NCBI RefSeq assembly: GCF_030548465.1
Contig: NZ_JAUOSF010000006.1
Coordinates: 1-64,000, forward strand
DNA length: 64,000 nucleotides
Source: Tamlana sp. 2_MG-2023
Lineage (GTDB): Bacteria > Bacteroidota > Bacteroidia > Flavobacteriales > Flavobacteriaceae
Direction: 5' to 3'
The notes below the pieces were generated by a model. The model searched no databases and was not told where the DNA came from. It saw only the letters and a program-made list of their open reading frames with translations. Each line of letters begins with the position of its first letter. Within the stretch, counting starts at the first letter, position 1. This document shows, one piece after another, positions 55,964 to 64,000 of the stretch. The translations under genes were made by a program, and so were the position numbers.

Positions 55964-56899
55964 TCAGGTTTTGGGCAAAAACACTTCGGCCATCATGCAA
56001 CGGGCACTACCACCGCCACAAACTTCAATAGTATCTAATGAACTAGATAAAATCTTCGTGTGTTTTTCAAGAGTAGAAATTTGAGACCCTGTTAATGAAT
56101 TGTAAGCAGACTGACTCATAATTAAATATGATTCATCATGACTCCCTTTTACTTGTAACATATTACCAGCAAAATGATTTACCTGAGCTTCGGTGATATC
56201 GATAATTTCTTTACCGTCTTCTTTTAAGTGCTTCACTAGAGACTTACGTTCTTTTTTGTCATCAATACTACTTAAACAAACAACAGCAAAAGTTTCACCT
56301 ACACACATCATAACATTGGTGTGATAAATGGCTTTTCGCTGATTATCTACCGTTTGATAGGCTGTAAAAATAACAGGAGTATATTCAAAATCTTCGCAGA
56401 ACTCGATAAATAAATCTTCATCAGCACGTGGTGATAATCCGCAATAAGCTTTTCGGTTGACACGATCTAGTATAAGACTTCCTGTACCTTCTAAATATAT
56501 TTCTTCATCTTCAGCACTAGTATAATCAACCACATTATTTATCAAGAAACCTTCATTTTCAAGTGTTTCTAATATGTCTTCTCTACGTTCAAGACGTCTA
56601 TTTTCAGCAAACATAGGATACAAACCAATATCACCATTTTCATGAAAAGAAATCCAGTTGTTCGGAAATATTGAATCTGGCGTATCAGTTTCTTTAGTAT
56701 CATCTACCACAATAACCTGCACACCTACTGCTCTAAGTTTTTCAACATAAGCATCAAACTCTTGTTGAGCCTTCAAATTAACCGTTTCAGGTAATGTATG
56801 ATCTAAAACTTGCTGATAATAGTTGTTAACCGCCGTTTGCTCATTCATCCTAAAATTTACTGGACGAATCATTAAAATAGTATTTGTTGTTTGTTGCAT
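55964..56899 (-). CDS. ctlX: CtlX-type citrulline/arginine deiminase-related hydrolase
   Basis: The 311-residue protein belongs to the guanidino-group-modifying superfamily. It has MIRPVNFRMNEQTAVNNYYQ at the start, DSIFPNNWIS, YLEGTGSLILDR, YHTNVMMCVG, HFAGNMLQV, and a C-terminal catalytic Cys in CGGGSARCMMAEVF. These match CtlX, which hydrolyses citrulline to ornithine in Francisella, and related arginine deiminase-like proteins of Bacteroidota. It has no signal peptide. The gene follows another family member on the same strand after 17 bp. The exact substrate is inferred. Confidence 0.8.
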   Translation of the reverse strand: MQQTTNTILMIRPVNFRMNEQTAVNNYYQQVLDHTLPETVNLKAQQEFDAYVEKLRAVGVQVIVVDDTKETDTPDSIFPNNWISFHENGDIGLYPMFAENRRLERREDILETLENEGFLINNVVDYTSAEDEEIYLEGTGSLILDRVNRKAYCGLSPRADEDLFIEFCEDFEYTPVIFTAYQTVDNQRKAIYHTNVMMCVGETFAVVCLSSIDDKKERKSLVKHLKEDGKEIIDITEAQVNHFAGNMLQVKGSHDESYLIMSQSAYNSLTGSQISTLEKHTKILSSSLDTIEVCGGGSARCMMAEVFLPKT

Positions 56900-56916
56900 A
56901 CCTAATTCTTATAAAA

Positions 56917-57831
56917 TCAATCTCTAATTAAAGGCAAAGTTGAACAACGCAGTAAACCTTCTTGCTTACTTATTTCGCTATAGGATACTTCTTCAACTGT
57001 AAAGCCTTTGTCTTGTAACCAAGTATTTAATCTTGTAAAGCTTTTTTCGGAAATAATAACGTCTTCAGAAATTGAAAAAATATTACTATTCATATCGTAC
57101 ATCTCATCTTTACTTATTTCAAAAACATTGTCTTTTCCAAAAAAATCAACCAACCACTGGTACTCACTTTCAACTAGAAATCCGTTTTTATGAATGATGG
57201 CTTTGTCTTTTCCTATAGGCTGAAAACAACAATCTAAATGTAAAGCGTTTTCCTTAGCGTTAGTATTCGATTTTCGCAACTCGAATGCCTTCACCGTTTT
57301 GTCTGTAAATAATTCTTGAATGGCTATTACAGCGTCTAAATTGGTTCTAGCTGTAATTAAATTAGGGTAATCTTCCCCCGAATAGGTGCCAATAAAAATA
57401 TAGTCATCCCATACAATAACATCGCCACCTTCAGCATGGCACTCTTCTGGAAGTATGATTCTATTTTCTGGGGCTACCTGATTCCACAAATATTGTATGG
57501 CTTCTACTTCTTCTTCCCTATTTGGTAGAATATTTGATTTTATAATTTTATCTTCAATAACAAAAGCAATATCTCTTGAGAAAATCTGATTGCAATTATT
57601 TATCACTTCTGGTCTATAAACCTTAACATCATACTTTTCAAAAACAGCTGCTACTTCTTCTATTTCACGTACCATATCTTCTTCAAGCGGATAGGTTCCT
57701 GCCTTGACATGTTCAATACTTTTAGGGTCATAGCAATCCTTAATTTCAGGGATAGCACCGTTGCTTTTAGCTGTTCCAAGAACAACTGCTCGCAATCTAG
57801 ATGTTTCGTTTTGAATGTTTAATTTTAACAT
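56917..57831 (-). CDS. Amidinotransferase/DDAH-family hydrolase
   Basis: The 304-residue protein is a second guanidino-modifying enzyme. Its catalytic residues are in place: CHAEGGDVIVWDD (Glu and Asp), ALHLDCCFQPIG (His), and a late Cys in LLRCSTLPLIRD. It resembles arginine deiminase and dimethylarginine dimethylaminohydrolase relatives, which release citrulline or related products. With ctlX immediately downstream, a two-step arginine-to-citrulline-to-ornithine route can be proposed, but this enzyme could instead act on glycine amidination or methylarginine. The ATG at 57831 is used because the frame beyond it opens with a TTG. A TAGTTTTG box lies 35 nt upstream. Confidence 0.8.
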   Translation of the reverse strand: MLKLNIQNETSRLRAVVLGTAKSNGAIPEIKDCYDPKSIEHVKAGTYPLEEDMVREIEEVAAVFEKYDVKVYRPEVINNCNQIFSRDIAFVIEDKIIKSNILPNREEEVEAIQYLWNQVAPENRIILPEECHAEGGDVIVWDDYIFIGTYSGEDYPNLITARTNLDAVIAIQELFTDKTVKAFELRKSNTNAKENALHLDCCFQPIGKDKAIIHKNGFLVESEYQWLVDFFGKDNVFEISKDEMYDMNSNIFSISEDVIISEKSFTRLNTWLQDKGFTVEEVSYSEISKQEGLLRCSTLPLIRD

Positions 57832-57865
57832 ATAGTGAACCAAAAAAGGATTAAATTTTATGGTT

Positions 57866-57873
57866 CAAAACTA
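57866..57873 (-). promoter_or_regulatory. -7 box (TAGTTTTG) of the amidinotransferase-ctlX pair
   Basis: The reverse strand reads TAGTTTTG, an exact TAnnTTTG match 34 nt before the ATG at 57831. Confidence 0.5.
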
Positions 57874-57924
57874 ATATAATTAAACGAAATAATGGGCCAT
57901 TGATTAATTTATATGGTATGGCTA

Positions 57925-57961
57925 TAAAAAAGAAAAGTTCCACAGAAACTGTGAAACTTTA
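57925..57961 (-). terminator. Terminator of gltA
   Basis: AAAGTTCCACAG (57935-57946) and CTGTGAAACTTT (57950-57961) pair with one mismatch around a 3-nt loop. On the reverse strand a T-rich tract follows. It begins 25 bp after the gltA stop codon. Confidence 0.85.
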
Positions 57962-57985
57962 TCTTATATAAACTTTATAAGTTTA

Positions 57986-59272
57986 TTATCTTTCGTCAAC
58001 TGGTACAAATTTTCTCTCTGTTGCTCCAGTGTAAATTTGTCTTGGTCTTCCGATAGGTTCTTTTTTCATGCGCATTTCTCTCCATTGTGCAATCCAACCT
58101 GGTAAACGTCCAATAGCGAACATTACGGTAAACATATCTGTTGGAATCCCCATAGCTCTGTAAATAATTCCAGAGTAGAAATCTACGTTAGGGTATAATT
58201 TTCTATCTACGAAGTATTGATCGGCTAAAGCTTCTTTTTCAAGCCCTTCAGCAATACTTAGAATTGGATCTTCAATTCCTAACTCGCTCAATACATCATC
58301 AGCAGATTTCTTAATGATTCTTGCACGTGGATCAAAGTTTTTATAAACACGGTGTCCGAATCCCATTAAACGGAAAGGATCGTTTTTATCTTTAGCTTTT
58401 GCCATGTATTTTTTAGTGTCGCCACCATCTGCTTGAATCGCTTCTAGCATTTCTAATACTGCTTGGTTTGCTCCACCGTGAAGTGGTCCCCATAATGCAG
58501 AGATACCTGCTGAAATAGAAGCAAATAATCCGGCATGCGATGAACCAACGATTCTTACTGTAGATGTAGAACAGTTTTGCTCATGATCTGCGTGTAACGT
58601 TAATAACTTATCTAAGGCATCAACTAACACTTTATTTTGCTTATACTCTCCGTTTGGTTTTTTAAACATCATTTTAAGGATGTTTTCAACATATCCTAAT
58701 GAGTTATCACCGTAATCTAAAGGTAATCCTGCCTTTTTTCTATAAGTCCAAGCAACAAGCACAGGCATTTTACCTAAAAGTCTCACTACAGACTTATACA
58801 TATCTTCCTCAGAATCTACATTCACAGTAGAAGGATTAAAAGCTGTTAAAGCACTTGTTAAAGAGGAAATAATCCCCATTGGGTGCGCAGACTTAGGAAA
58901 CGCTTCAATAATTTTCTTAACATCCTCATCTACATAAGATTCAGCTTTAATATCTTCATGAAACTTATCATTCTGCTCTTTCGTTGGAAGTTCTCCAAAA
59001 ATCAATAAATAAGCTACTTCTAGGAAATCTGCATTTTCAGCTACTTCATCAATAGAATAACCACGATATCTTAAAATACCTTTTTCACCATCTAAGAACG
59101 TAATTGCGCTTTCACAAGCCCCTGTATTTTTGTACCCAGGATCAATTGTAATTACACCTTCGGTTGCGGCTCTTAGCTTCGTAATATCTATTGCTACTTC
59201 ATTTTCTGTTCCTTTTACTAAAGGGAAATCGTATTTTTTACCATCAATCTCAATGGTAGCTTTATCTGCCAT
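57986..59272 (-). CDS. gltA: Citrate synthase, type II
   Basis: Condenses acetyl-CoA and oxaloacetate to citrate at the entry of the TCA cycle. The 428-residue protein is of the hexameric bacterial type: an N-terminal beta domain (IEIDGKKYDFPLV), FLDGEKGILRYRGYSI, His in HADHEQNCSTSTVR, GPLHGGANQAV, GFGHRVYKNFDPRA (catalytic His), and NVDFYSGIIYRAMGIP (catalytic Asp). It ends GATERKFVPVDER. It is flanked by its own terminator and by that of eno, so it is probably transcribed alone. No exact promoter box was identified; TATATTTC at about 59322-59329 on the reverse strand is one base away. Confidence 0.96.
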   Translation of the reverse strand: MADKATIEIDGKKYDFPLVKGTENEVAIDITKLRAATEGVITIDPGYKNTGACESAITFLDGEKGILRYRGYSIDEVAENADFLEVAYLLIFGELPTKEQNDKFHEDIKAESYVDEDVKKIIEAFPKSAHPMGIISSLTSALTAFNPSTVNVDSEEDMYKSVVRLLGKMPVLVAWTYRKKAGLPLDYGDNSLGYVENILKMMFKKPNGEYKQNKVLVDALDKLLTLHADHEQNCSTSTVRIVGSSHAGLFASISAGISALWGPLHGGANQAVLEMLEAIQADGGDTKKYMAKAKDKNDPFRLMGFGHRVYKNFDPRARIIKKSADDVLSELGIEDPILSIAEGLEKEALADQYFVDRKLYPNVDFYSGIIYRAMGIPTDMFTVMFAIGRLPGWIAQWREMRMKKEPIGRPRQIYTGATERKFVPVDER

Positions 59273-59395
59273 ACTATAACGTGAATTTAATTTGTTTTTT
59301 TGCGGAACGCTAATTTAAGAAATATATCGTCTTATTTAGAAAGATTATTTAGAATGTTTTTGGTAATTCACAAATTGACAAAATAGATGTTAAAT

Positions 59396-59430
59396 AAAAA
59401 AGCGATTATTAAAATAATAATCGCTTTTTT
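59396..59430 (-). terminator. Terminator of eno
   Basis: AAAAAAGCGATTATT pairs with its exact complement across a 5-nt loop (59396-59410 with 59416-59430). U tracts form in both directions. It lies 24 bp beyond the eno stop. Confidence 0.92.
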
Positions 59431-59453
59431 ATTTATAATTCAATTAAATAATC

Positions 59454-60758
<1,305 letters not shown>

Positions 60759-60777
60759 TTAAAACTTTATATTGTTT

Positions 60778-60785
60778 CAAATTTA
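60778..60785 (-). promoter_or_regulatory. -7 box (TAAATTTG) of eno
   Basis: The reverse strand reads TAAATTTG, an exact TAnnTTTG match 31 nt before the eno ATG. Confidence 0.5.
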
Positions 60786-60854
60786 CGGTTAAATCTTGTT
60801 TTTCTTCATAAAAAGATGAAGAATTTAACATAAAAAACTCTACAACGTTTTAGT

Positions 60855-60894
60855 AAAAGAAAATCCCAATAACAGTAGCCTATTATTGGGATTT
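60855..60894 (-). terminator. Terminator of carA
   Basis: AAATCCCAATAA (60861-60872) and TTATTGGGATTT (60883-60894) form a perfect 12-bp stem with a 10-nt loop. On the reverse strand it is followed by a T-rich tract (TCTTTTACT). It starts 8 bp after the carA stop codon. Confidence 0.9.
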
Positions 60895-60901
60895 AAAATC
60901 T

Positions 60902-62005
60902 TTATTTTTTAAGATTTTCTATAAACTGATCGAACAGATAGTCCGAATCATGTGGTCCAGGGCTAGCCTCTGGGTGATATTGAACAGAGAAACAGTTTTT
61001 ACTCTTCATAGCTAAACCAGCTACTGTATCATCATTTAAATGTACATGTGTTACTTCAAGGTCTGGATGCGCTTCAGCCTCTACTCTATTTACGGCGAAA
61101 CCGTGATTTTGAGAAGTAATCTCACCTTTACCAGTTACCATATTTTTAACCGGGTGATTAATTCCTCTATGGCCATTGTGCATTTTATAAGTGGAAATAC
61201 CATTAGCACGAGCAATAATTTGATGTCCTAAACAGATACCAAATAATGGTAAATCTCTCTTGATAATTTCTTTAGCTACTTGTTGCGCTTCAACTAATGG
61301 TTCTGGATCTCCAGGACCGTTAGACAAGAAATAACCATCTGGATTAAATGCTTCTAAATCTTCAAAAGAAGCATTGTATGGAAACACTTTTATGTAAGCA
61401 TCTCTTTTAGCGATGTTTCTTAAGATGTTCTTTTTAATTCCAATATCTAAAGCTGCTACTTTGTAAGTAGCGTTTTCATCGCCATAATAGTAAGGTTCTT
61501 TAGTTGATACTTGAGACGCCAACTCTAAACCTTCCATGTTTGGCACATCGGCTAACTGTTTCTTAAGCCCTTCAACATTATCAACTTCTGTAGAAATAAC
61601 AGCATTCATTGCACCATTATCTCTAATATAACTTACTAAAGCTCGTGTATCAACATCAGAAATAGCTAGTAAATTATTTTTATCAAGAAATTCTTCTAAC
61701 GATGCATCAGAATTGTCTCTTGAATAATCGTAACTAAAATTCTTAACAATTAATCCTGCGATTTTAATAGAATCAGATTCTACTTCATCTACATTGGTTC
61801 CATAGTTACCAATATGGGCATTGGTCGCTACCATTAATTGTCCGTAATAAGAAGGATCTGTAAAAATTTCTTGGTAACCAGTCATACCTGTATTAAAACA
61901 AACTTCACCAAATGAAGTCCCTTGTTTGTTACCAACTGCTTTACCGTGAAAAATAGTACCATCTGCTAAAAGAACGATGGCTTTTTGTCTTTTTTGATAT
62001 TTCAT
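60902..62005 (-). CDS. carA: Carbamoyl-phosphate synthase small subunit
   Basis: Glutamine-hydrolysing subunit that supplies ammonia to CarB for carbamoyl phosphate, shared by pyrimidine and arginine synthesis. The 367-residue protein has the N-terminal domain (ADGTIFHGKAVG, GEVCFNTGMTGYQEIFTDPS) and the class I glutamine amidotransferase domain with catalytic Cys in LFGICLGHQII, YKMHNGHRG, SQNHGFAV and VQYHPEASPGPHD. Length is normal. carB is not adjacent. It follows rplQ with 112 bp and a strong terminator between, so it has its own promoter; GCAATTTTG in the spacer is only a near match. Confidence 0.96.
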   Translation of the reverse strand: MKYQKRQKAIVLLADGTIFHGKAVGNKQGTSFGEVCFNTGMTGYQEIFTDPSYYGQLMVATNAHIGNYGTNVDEVESDSIKIAGLIVKNFSYDYSRDNSDASLEEFLDKNNLLAISDVDTRALVSYIRDNGAMNAVISTEVDNVEGLKKQLADVPNMEGLELASQVSTKEPYYYGDENATYKVAALDIGIKKNILRNIAKRDAYIKVFPYNASFEDLEAFNPDGYFLSNGPGDPEPLVEAQQVAKEIIKRDLPLFGICLGHQIIARANGISTYKMHNGHRGINHPVKNMVTGKGEITSQNHGFAVNRVEAEAHPDLEVTHVHLNDDTVAGLAMKSKNCFSVQYHPEASPGPHDSDYLFDQFIENLKK

Positions 62006-62060
62006 ATAATTCTTATGAGCTTCCTGACTGCTCAGGAAAAAAGTTTTACAAAATTGCGCA

Positions 62061-62093
62061 AAAAAAAGGATAAACTAAAATAGTTTATCCTTT
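62061..62093 (-). terminator. Terminator of the rpsD-rpoA-rplQ operon
   Basis: AAAGGATAAACTA (62065-62077) pairs perfectly over 13 bp with TAGTTTATCCTTT (62081-62093) around AAA. On the reverse strand the stem runs into a U tract (the A run 62060-62067). It starts 25 bp after the rplQ stop. Confidence 0.93.
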
Positions 62094-62117
62094 ATATTTT
62101 TAAATGCTAATCATCAT

Positions 62118-62591
62118 TTATTCCTCTTCGTTTGAAGCTTTAGTTTCAACAGCAGCAGATTCAGCTGGTTTAGAACCACCTCTTCTACTTCTTCTTGTTG
62201 TTTTCTTCTTAGCTTTATCAGCGTTGTAGATTTCGTTGTAATCAACTAATTCTATCATTGCCATATCAGCGTTATCACCTAAACGATTACCTAATTTGAT
62301 AATTCTAGTATAACCTCCTGGTCTGTCTGCTATTTTAGTAGCAACATCTCTAAACAACTCAGTTACCGCATCTTTTTGTCTAAGGTTAGCCATCACAATA
62401 CGTCTGTTGTGAGTCGTATCTACTTTAGACTTAGTAATCATTGGCTCAACAAATTGTTTTAAAGCTTTCGCTTTTGCTACAGTTGTGTTGATACGTTTAT
62501 GCTCAATTAATGAACATGCCATATTAGCCAACATTGCTTTTCTGTGAGCTGTTTTTCTACCTAAGTGGTTTACTTTTTTTCCGTGTCTCAT
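62118..62591 (-). CDS. rplQ: 50S ribosomal protein L17
   Basis: Large-subunit ribosomal protein. The first about 115 residues are the L17 fold ([58 protein letters not shown] in two parts). A C-terminal extension of about 35 residues rich in Lys, Arg, Ala and Glu follows ([14 protein letters not shown]), bringing the total to 157 against roughly 115-130 in E. coli-type L17. It is downstream of rpoA by 58 bp, the conserved order in bacteria. Confidence 0.97.
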   Translation of the reverse strand: MRHGKKVNHLGRKTAHRKAMLANMACSLIEHKRINTTVAKAKALKQFVEPMITKSKVDTTHNRRIVMANLRQKDAVTELFRDVATKIADRPGGYTRIIKLGNRLGDNADMAMIELVDYNEIYNADKAKKKTTRRSRRGGSKPAESAAVETKASNEEE

Positions 62592-62649
62592 GACATTTAA
62601 ATTTAATCATCTTGCTACAACTCACTTCTGAGGAGCAAACTATGATTTG

Positions 62650-63642
62650 TTAATCTTTATCTAATTTATATTTGCTTAAGTCCATTCCGAAATTAAGACC
62701 TTTAACATTTACAAGCTCTTCAAGCTCAGTTAAAGATTTTTTACCAAAGTTTCTGAATTTCATTAAATCATTTTTATTGAATGATACTAAGTCACCTAAA
62801 GTATCAACTTCAGCAGCTTTTAAACAATTAAGTGCACGAACAGATAAATCCATATCGATTAACTTCGTTTTAAGCAACTGTCTCATGTGAAGTGATTCTT
62901 CATCATAAGTTTCAGTTTGTGCAATTTCATCAGCCTCTAAAGTGATACGCTCATCAGAGAATAACATGAAGTGGTGAATTAATGTCTTTGCACCTTCTGT
63001 TAAAGCGTCTTGTGGAGAAATTGAACCATCCGTAATGATTTCAAAAACTAATTTTTCATAATCAGTTTTTTGCTCAACACGATAGTTTTCAATACTATAC
63101 TTAACGTTTTTTATTGGTGTATAAATTGAATCAGTAAAAATAGTTCCGATTGGTGCTGAAGCTTTTTTGTTTTCTTCTGCAGGAACATATCCTCTACCTT
63201 TTTCAATTGTGATTTCCATGTTAAAGTTAACTTTAGGATCTAAGTTACAGATTACTAATTCTGTATTTAACACTTGGAAACCAGAGATAAATTTTTGAAA
63301 ATCGCCAGCTGTAATTCTATCTTGACCTGAGATTGAAATTGAAATTGATTCGTTATCAATATCTTCAATTTGTCTTTTAAAACGTGCTTGTTTTAAGTTT
63401 AAGATGATTTCTGTAACATCTTCAACTACTCCAGCAATTGCTGAAAACTCGTGATCAACACCTTCAATTCTAACTGATGTGATAGCAAAACCTTCTAAAG
63501 AAGATAATAAAACTCTTCTTAAAGCATTACCAACAGTTAGACCGTAACCTGGTTCTAATGGTCTGAATTCGAATTTACCTTCGAAATCAGTAGAATCAAT
63601 CATGATTACTTTGTCTGGTTTTTGAAAATTAAATACTGCCAT
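62650..63642 (-). CDS. rpoA: DNA-directed RNA polymerase alpha subunit
   Basis: Assembles RNA polymerase and contacts upstream DNA and activators. The 330-residue protein has the N-terminal dimerisation domain ([38 protein letters not shown] in two parts, [15 protein letters not shown]). A flexible linker leads to the C-terminal domain ([48 protein letters not shown]). Length and motifs are normal. It is in the usual rpsD-rpoA-rplQ order. Confidence 0.98.
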   Translation of the reverse strand: MAVFNFQKPDKVIMIDSTDFEGKFEFRPLEPGYGLTVGNALRRVLLSSLEGFAITSVRIEGVDHEFSAIAGVVEDVTEIILNLKQARFKRQIEDIDNESISISISGQDRITAGDFQKFISGFQVLNTELVICNLDPKVNFNMEITIEKGRGYVPAEENKKASAPIGTIFTDSIYTPIKNVKYSIENYRVEQKTDYEKLVFEIITDGSISPQDALTEGAKTLIHHFMLFSDERITLEADEIAQTETYDEESLHMRQLLKTKLIDMDLSVRALNCLKAAEVDTLGDLVSFNKNDLMKFRNFGKKSLTELEELVNVKGLNFGMDLSKYKLDKD

Positions 63643-63737
63643 AATTTTTTCTTCGTTTTAATTGTTATCAGGTTGCGCGGTTTATAAGTTTGAAGAAGTC
63701 AAATAAACCCTTTGGCCAGATACCAATATGATTAATA

Positions 63738-64000
63738 TTATTTAGAATATAATTCTACGATAAATTGTTCGTTGATGTTTTCTGGAATTTGAATTCTAGC
63801 AGGAACAGAAACGTAAGTTCCTTGTTTAGTATCATCATTCCAAGTAATCCACTCATAAACAGTACTAGAGTTAGAAAGTGAATTTGCGATAGCTTCAAGA
63901 GATTTAGATTTTTCTCTAACAGCAACAACATCACCAGCTAATAATTGGTAAGATGGAATGTTTACCAATTCACCATTTACAGTAATGTGTCTGTGAGATA
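63738..64000 (-). CDS. rpsD: 30S ribosomal protein S4, 3' part
   Basis: The reverse-strand frame continues past the right edge of the window, so only the C-terminal 87 or so residues are present. Reading inward from the edge, [19 protein letters not shown] is the S4 RNA-binding domain segment. [10 protein letters not shown] and [20 protein letters not shown] complete the S4 C-terminus. S4 is a primary 16S rRNA-binding protein and often a translational regulator of its operon. It precedes rpoA by 95 bp. Confidence 0.95.
   Translation of the reverse strand, partial: SHRHITVNGELVNIPSYQLLAGDVVAVREKSKSLEAIANSLSNSSTVYEWITWNDDTKQGTYVSVPARIQIPENINEQFIVELYSK

Overview
The window comes from a marine-type member of the Bacteroidota, most likely the family Flavobacteriaceae. 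The evidence is AT-rich DNA, several TAnnTTTG promoter boxes in place of E. coli-type -10 boxes, type IX secretion (T9SS) sorting domains of types A and B, a PorP/SprF-family protein, a GatB-AspRS fusion, and a DUF1800/DUF1501 pair. Most genes are core housekeeping genes. Accessory DNA is limited to a short island at 9.4-11.9 kb and several repeat-bearing spacers.

Layout. 0-2.1 kb: gyrB, reverse strand. 2.1-4.1 kb: a spacer with a palindromic repeat, then an outer-membrane porin. 4.4-9.4 kb: an operon of a GatC-like protein, gatA and a gatB::aspS fusion. 9.4-11.9 kb: an AT-rich accessory island with a HEPN-like protein in a cassette-like setting, a small membrane protein and a DinD homologue. 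11.9-21.3 kb: a GAF sensor kinase, a DUF2911 protein, a lipoprotein pyrophosphatase, a DUF202 protein, queE, a HerA-like ATPase, a lipoprotein, a YitT protein, a cupin, an alpha/beta hydrolase and rluF. 21.8-39.0 kb: a surface module consisting of one 14.2-kb gene for a 4748-residue repeat protein with a T9SS type B domain, a PorP/SprF protein and an OmpA-family protein. 39.1-41.8 kb: folD and ffh flank a four-helix-bundle pseudogene killed by one nonsense codon. 42.1-46.2 kb: DUF1800, DUF1501 and a lipoprotein. 46.7-51.3 kb: a secreted T9SS type A protein of uncertain activity and a TPR-LuxR regulator. 51.7-57.8 kb: argS, a TPR sensor kinase and two guanidino-modifying hydrolases. 58-64 kb: gltA, eno, carA, rplQ, rpoA and the 3' part of rpsD, all on the reverse strand.

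How the genes work together. The gatC-like/gatA/gatB::aspS operon puts tRNA aspartylation and the transamidation step in one polypeptide plus partners. A His at a known anticodon-discrimination position fits an AspRS that also charges tRNA-Asn, so the operon may encode a covalently tethered transamidosome. The giant protein, PorP/SprF protein and OmpA protein form a typical type B cargo/partner set for surface adhesion or gliding. carA, the two hydrolases and argS give the right end an arginine/citrulline theme.

Limits. All calls come from reading the sequence; no similarity search was run. No CRISPR array, rRNA, tRNA or intact insertion sequence was recognised. The rightmost gene runs off the window.
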